Shown here piece by piece: positions 6,846-7,194 of a DNA stretch of 7,194 nucleotides. Origin of the DNA: an uncultured Collinsella sp. (GTDB taxonomy: Bacteria; Actinomycetota; Coriobacteriia; Coriobacteriales; Coriobacteriaceae); assembly GCA_900752475.1 (NCBI GenBank), contig CAADVJ010000193.1, forward strand, positions 1 through 7,194, written 5' to 3'. Numbering within the stretch: the first letter of the stretch is position 1; the number at the start of each line of letters is the position of its first letter. The notes beneath the pieces are model-generated. The model saw only the letters and a program-made list of their open reading frames with translations, was not told where the DNA came from and made no database searches. The position numbers and the translations under genes are program-made.

Positions 6846-6936
6846 ATCCCTCATCGCCCATCACTGATTTGATAGGCTCCCAGCAATGGGGGCCTTTCTT
6901 TTTTGGGCCCATCGCAGAGGGATTCGAACCCGCCAG
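6846..6936 (+). repeat. Copy 2 of the ~92-bp direct repeat (tRNA 3'-end fragment plus hairpin plus inverted T-arm)
   Basis: The unit starts with the last part of the tRNA T-arm and the acceptor 3' strand (ATCGCCC), but with the CCA changed to TCA and no tRNA body in front of it. It then has a hairpin with T run and ends in an inverted T-arm. Here the inverted match to the tRNA extends into the variable loop: the reverse complement of 6917..6937 is GCTGG, then one extra base, then the T-arm. It is a fragment and cannot make a tRNA. Confidence 0.85.
6874..6904 (+). terminator. Second Rho-independent terminator-like hairpin
   Basis: AGGCTCCCA (6874..6882) pairs with TGGGGGCCT (6887..6895) around a GCAA loop, followed by TTTC and six T. 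One pair is G-U. It is the counterpart of the tRNA terminator in the second repeat copy and would act as a back-up terminator for read-through. Confidence 0.8.
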
Positions 6937-7155
6937 CACGTCTGTCACAAAGGCCGTGGTCAAAAAATGGCAAAAATGAGTACTGCTACTTTGTTTGCAA
7001 CATATAAATAGACAGTATTTGCTTAAGTTACGCAACATATGTCCATTATAAGGACTAACAGTTGGCTCAAAATCGTGCTTTCATCGCCATTTCGAGATCG
7101 CGCGCGTAGACGTGGTGTAAGAGCGTCCTGAGGTCCGTCGCTGCAAGTCCCGATG
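6937..7155. other. AT-rich intergenic stretch without a convincing gene
   Basis: The part from about 6955 to 7075 is markedly richer in A/T than anything else in the window. It contains the sequence GCAACATAT twice (near 6997 and 7032), a weak imperfect hairpin at about 6970..6998, and a perfect TATAAT on the minus strand at 7045..7050. No reading frame here has a ribosome-binding site and sensible codon usage. From about 7076 on, the composition returns to GC-rich and probably belongs to the gene region at the right edge. Confidence 0.5.
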
Positions 7156-7194
7156 TTACTCCTTCTTGAGACCGCGCTTCTCGACTATCTCGTC
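7156..7194 (-). CDS. 3' end of an unidentified minus-strand gene (partial)
   Basis: From the right edge the minus strand reads DEIVEKRGLKKE and then TAA (7156..7158). Ten of twelve codons end in G or C, as in the other genes here. The residues look like a charged C-terminal helix, which gives no family. The rest of the gene is outside the window. In the -1 frame the reading continues without a stop to a TGA at 7067..7069, and its later codons are also G/C-ending, so the protein may once have been longer or the gene may be frameshifted; see the separate finding. Confidence 0.42.
   Translation of the reverse strand, partial: DEIVEKRGLKKE

Noticed and set aside
6846..6863. A second tRNA gene
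   Set aside because: Only the end of the T-arm and the 3' acceptor strand are present; there is no matching 5' acceptor strand, D-arm or anticodon arm, and CCA is changed to TCA.
6606..6872. An 88-codon plus-strand frame starting inside the tRNA
   Set aside because: It reads through the tRNA, the terminator and the spacer hairpins; these structures explain the sequence.
6658..6936. CRISPR array
   Set aside because: There are only two units of about 92 bp, and they contain tRNA and terminator parts, unlike short regularly spaced CRISPR repeats.
6976..7011. An 11-codon plus-strand mini-gene (MSTATLFATYK)
   Set aside because: It has no ribosome-binding site and no downstream gene on that strand to act as a leader for.
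6583..7038. A 151-codon minus-strand frame over the tRNA and repeats
   Set aside because: Its peptide contains phrases such as AMRDSNPQP and SNPSAMGPKKK, which come from translating the antisense of the tRNA T-arm and terminator T runs. No ribosome-binding site and no domain.

Overview
The window looks like the chromosome of a high-GC, Gram-positive anaerobe of the Coriobacteriia, most like Collinsella. This is a judgement from overall protein character, the strong G/C preference at third codon positions and the gene set; it is not a database match. Almost all coding sequence lies on the minus strand, so the genes read from right to left. It is ordinary core metabolism, well conserved and intact.

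Layout from left to right. At 2..67 is the tail of a plus-strand gene that enters from outside and converges on rph. From 4419 down to 122 is a minus-strand run of murE (UDP-MurNAc-tripeptide synthetase), a HAD-IIB phosphatase, murI (glutamate racemase) and rph (RNase PH). Gaps are about 50 to 110 bp and no internal terminator is visible, so the four may be one transcription unit. Upstream of it, and closed off by a clear Rho-independent terminator at 4482..4506, is asnB (glutamine-hydrolysing asparagine synthetase). asnB is divergent from a plus-strand tRNA-Val(UAC) gene at 6600..6675 that has a short leader, an encoded CCA end and a strong terminator.

murI supplies D-glutamate and murE adds the third residue of the stem peptide, so the operon is mainly a cell-wall precursor module. 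asnB could feed asparagine to the cell or, speculatively, amidate a wall precursor. MurE lacks the DNPR motif of the meso-diaminopimelate-adding enzymes and instead has an Asp/Pro-rich motif more like the lysine-type enzymes.

The unusual part is downstream of the tRNA (6658..6936). A unit of about 92 bp, made of the 3' end of the tRNA, a terminator hairpin and an inverted copy of the tRNA T-arm, occurs twice in direct orientation. The copies flank a GC-rich, hairpin-rich spacer. The second hairpin differs from the first by a compensatory base-pair change. To the right is an AT-rich stretch (about 6955..7075) without a convincing gene, then the 3' end of a minus-strand gene leaving the window, with a possible frame switch near its stop. 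This resembles a tRNA-associated integration or duplication scar. No CRISPR array, transposase, integrase or defence gene is visible.
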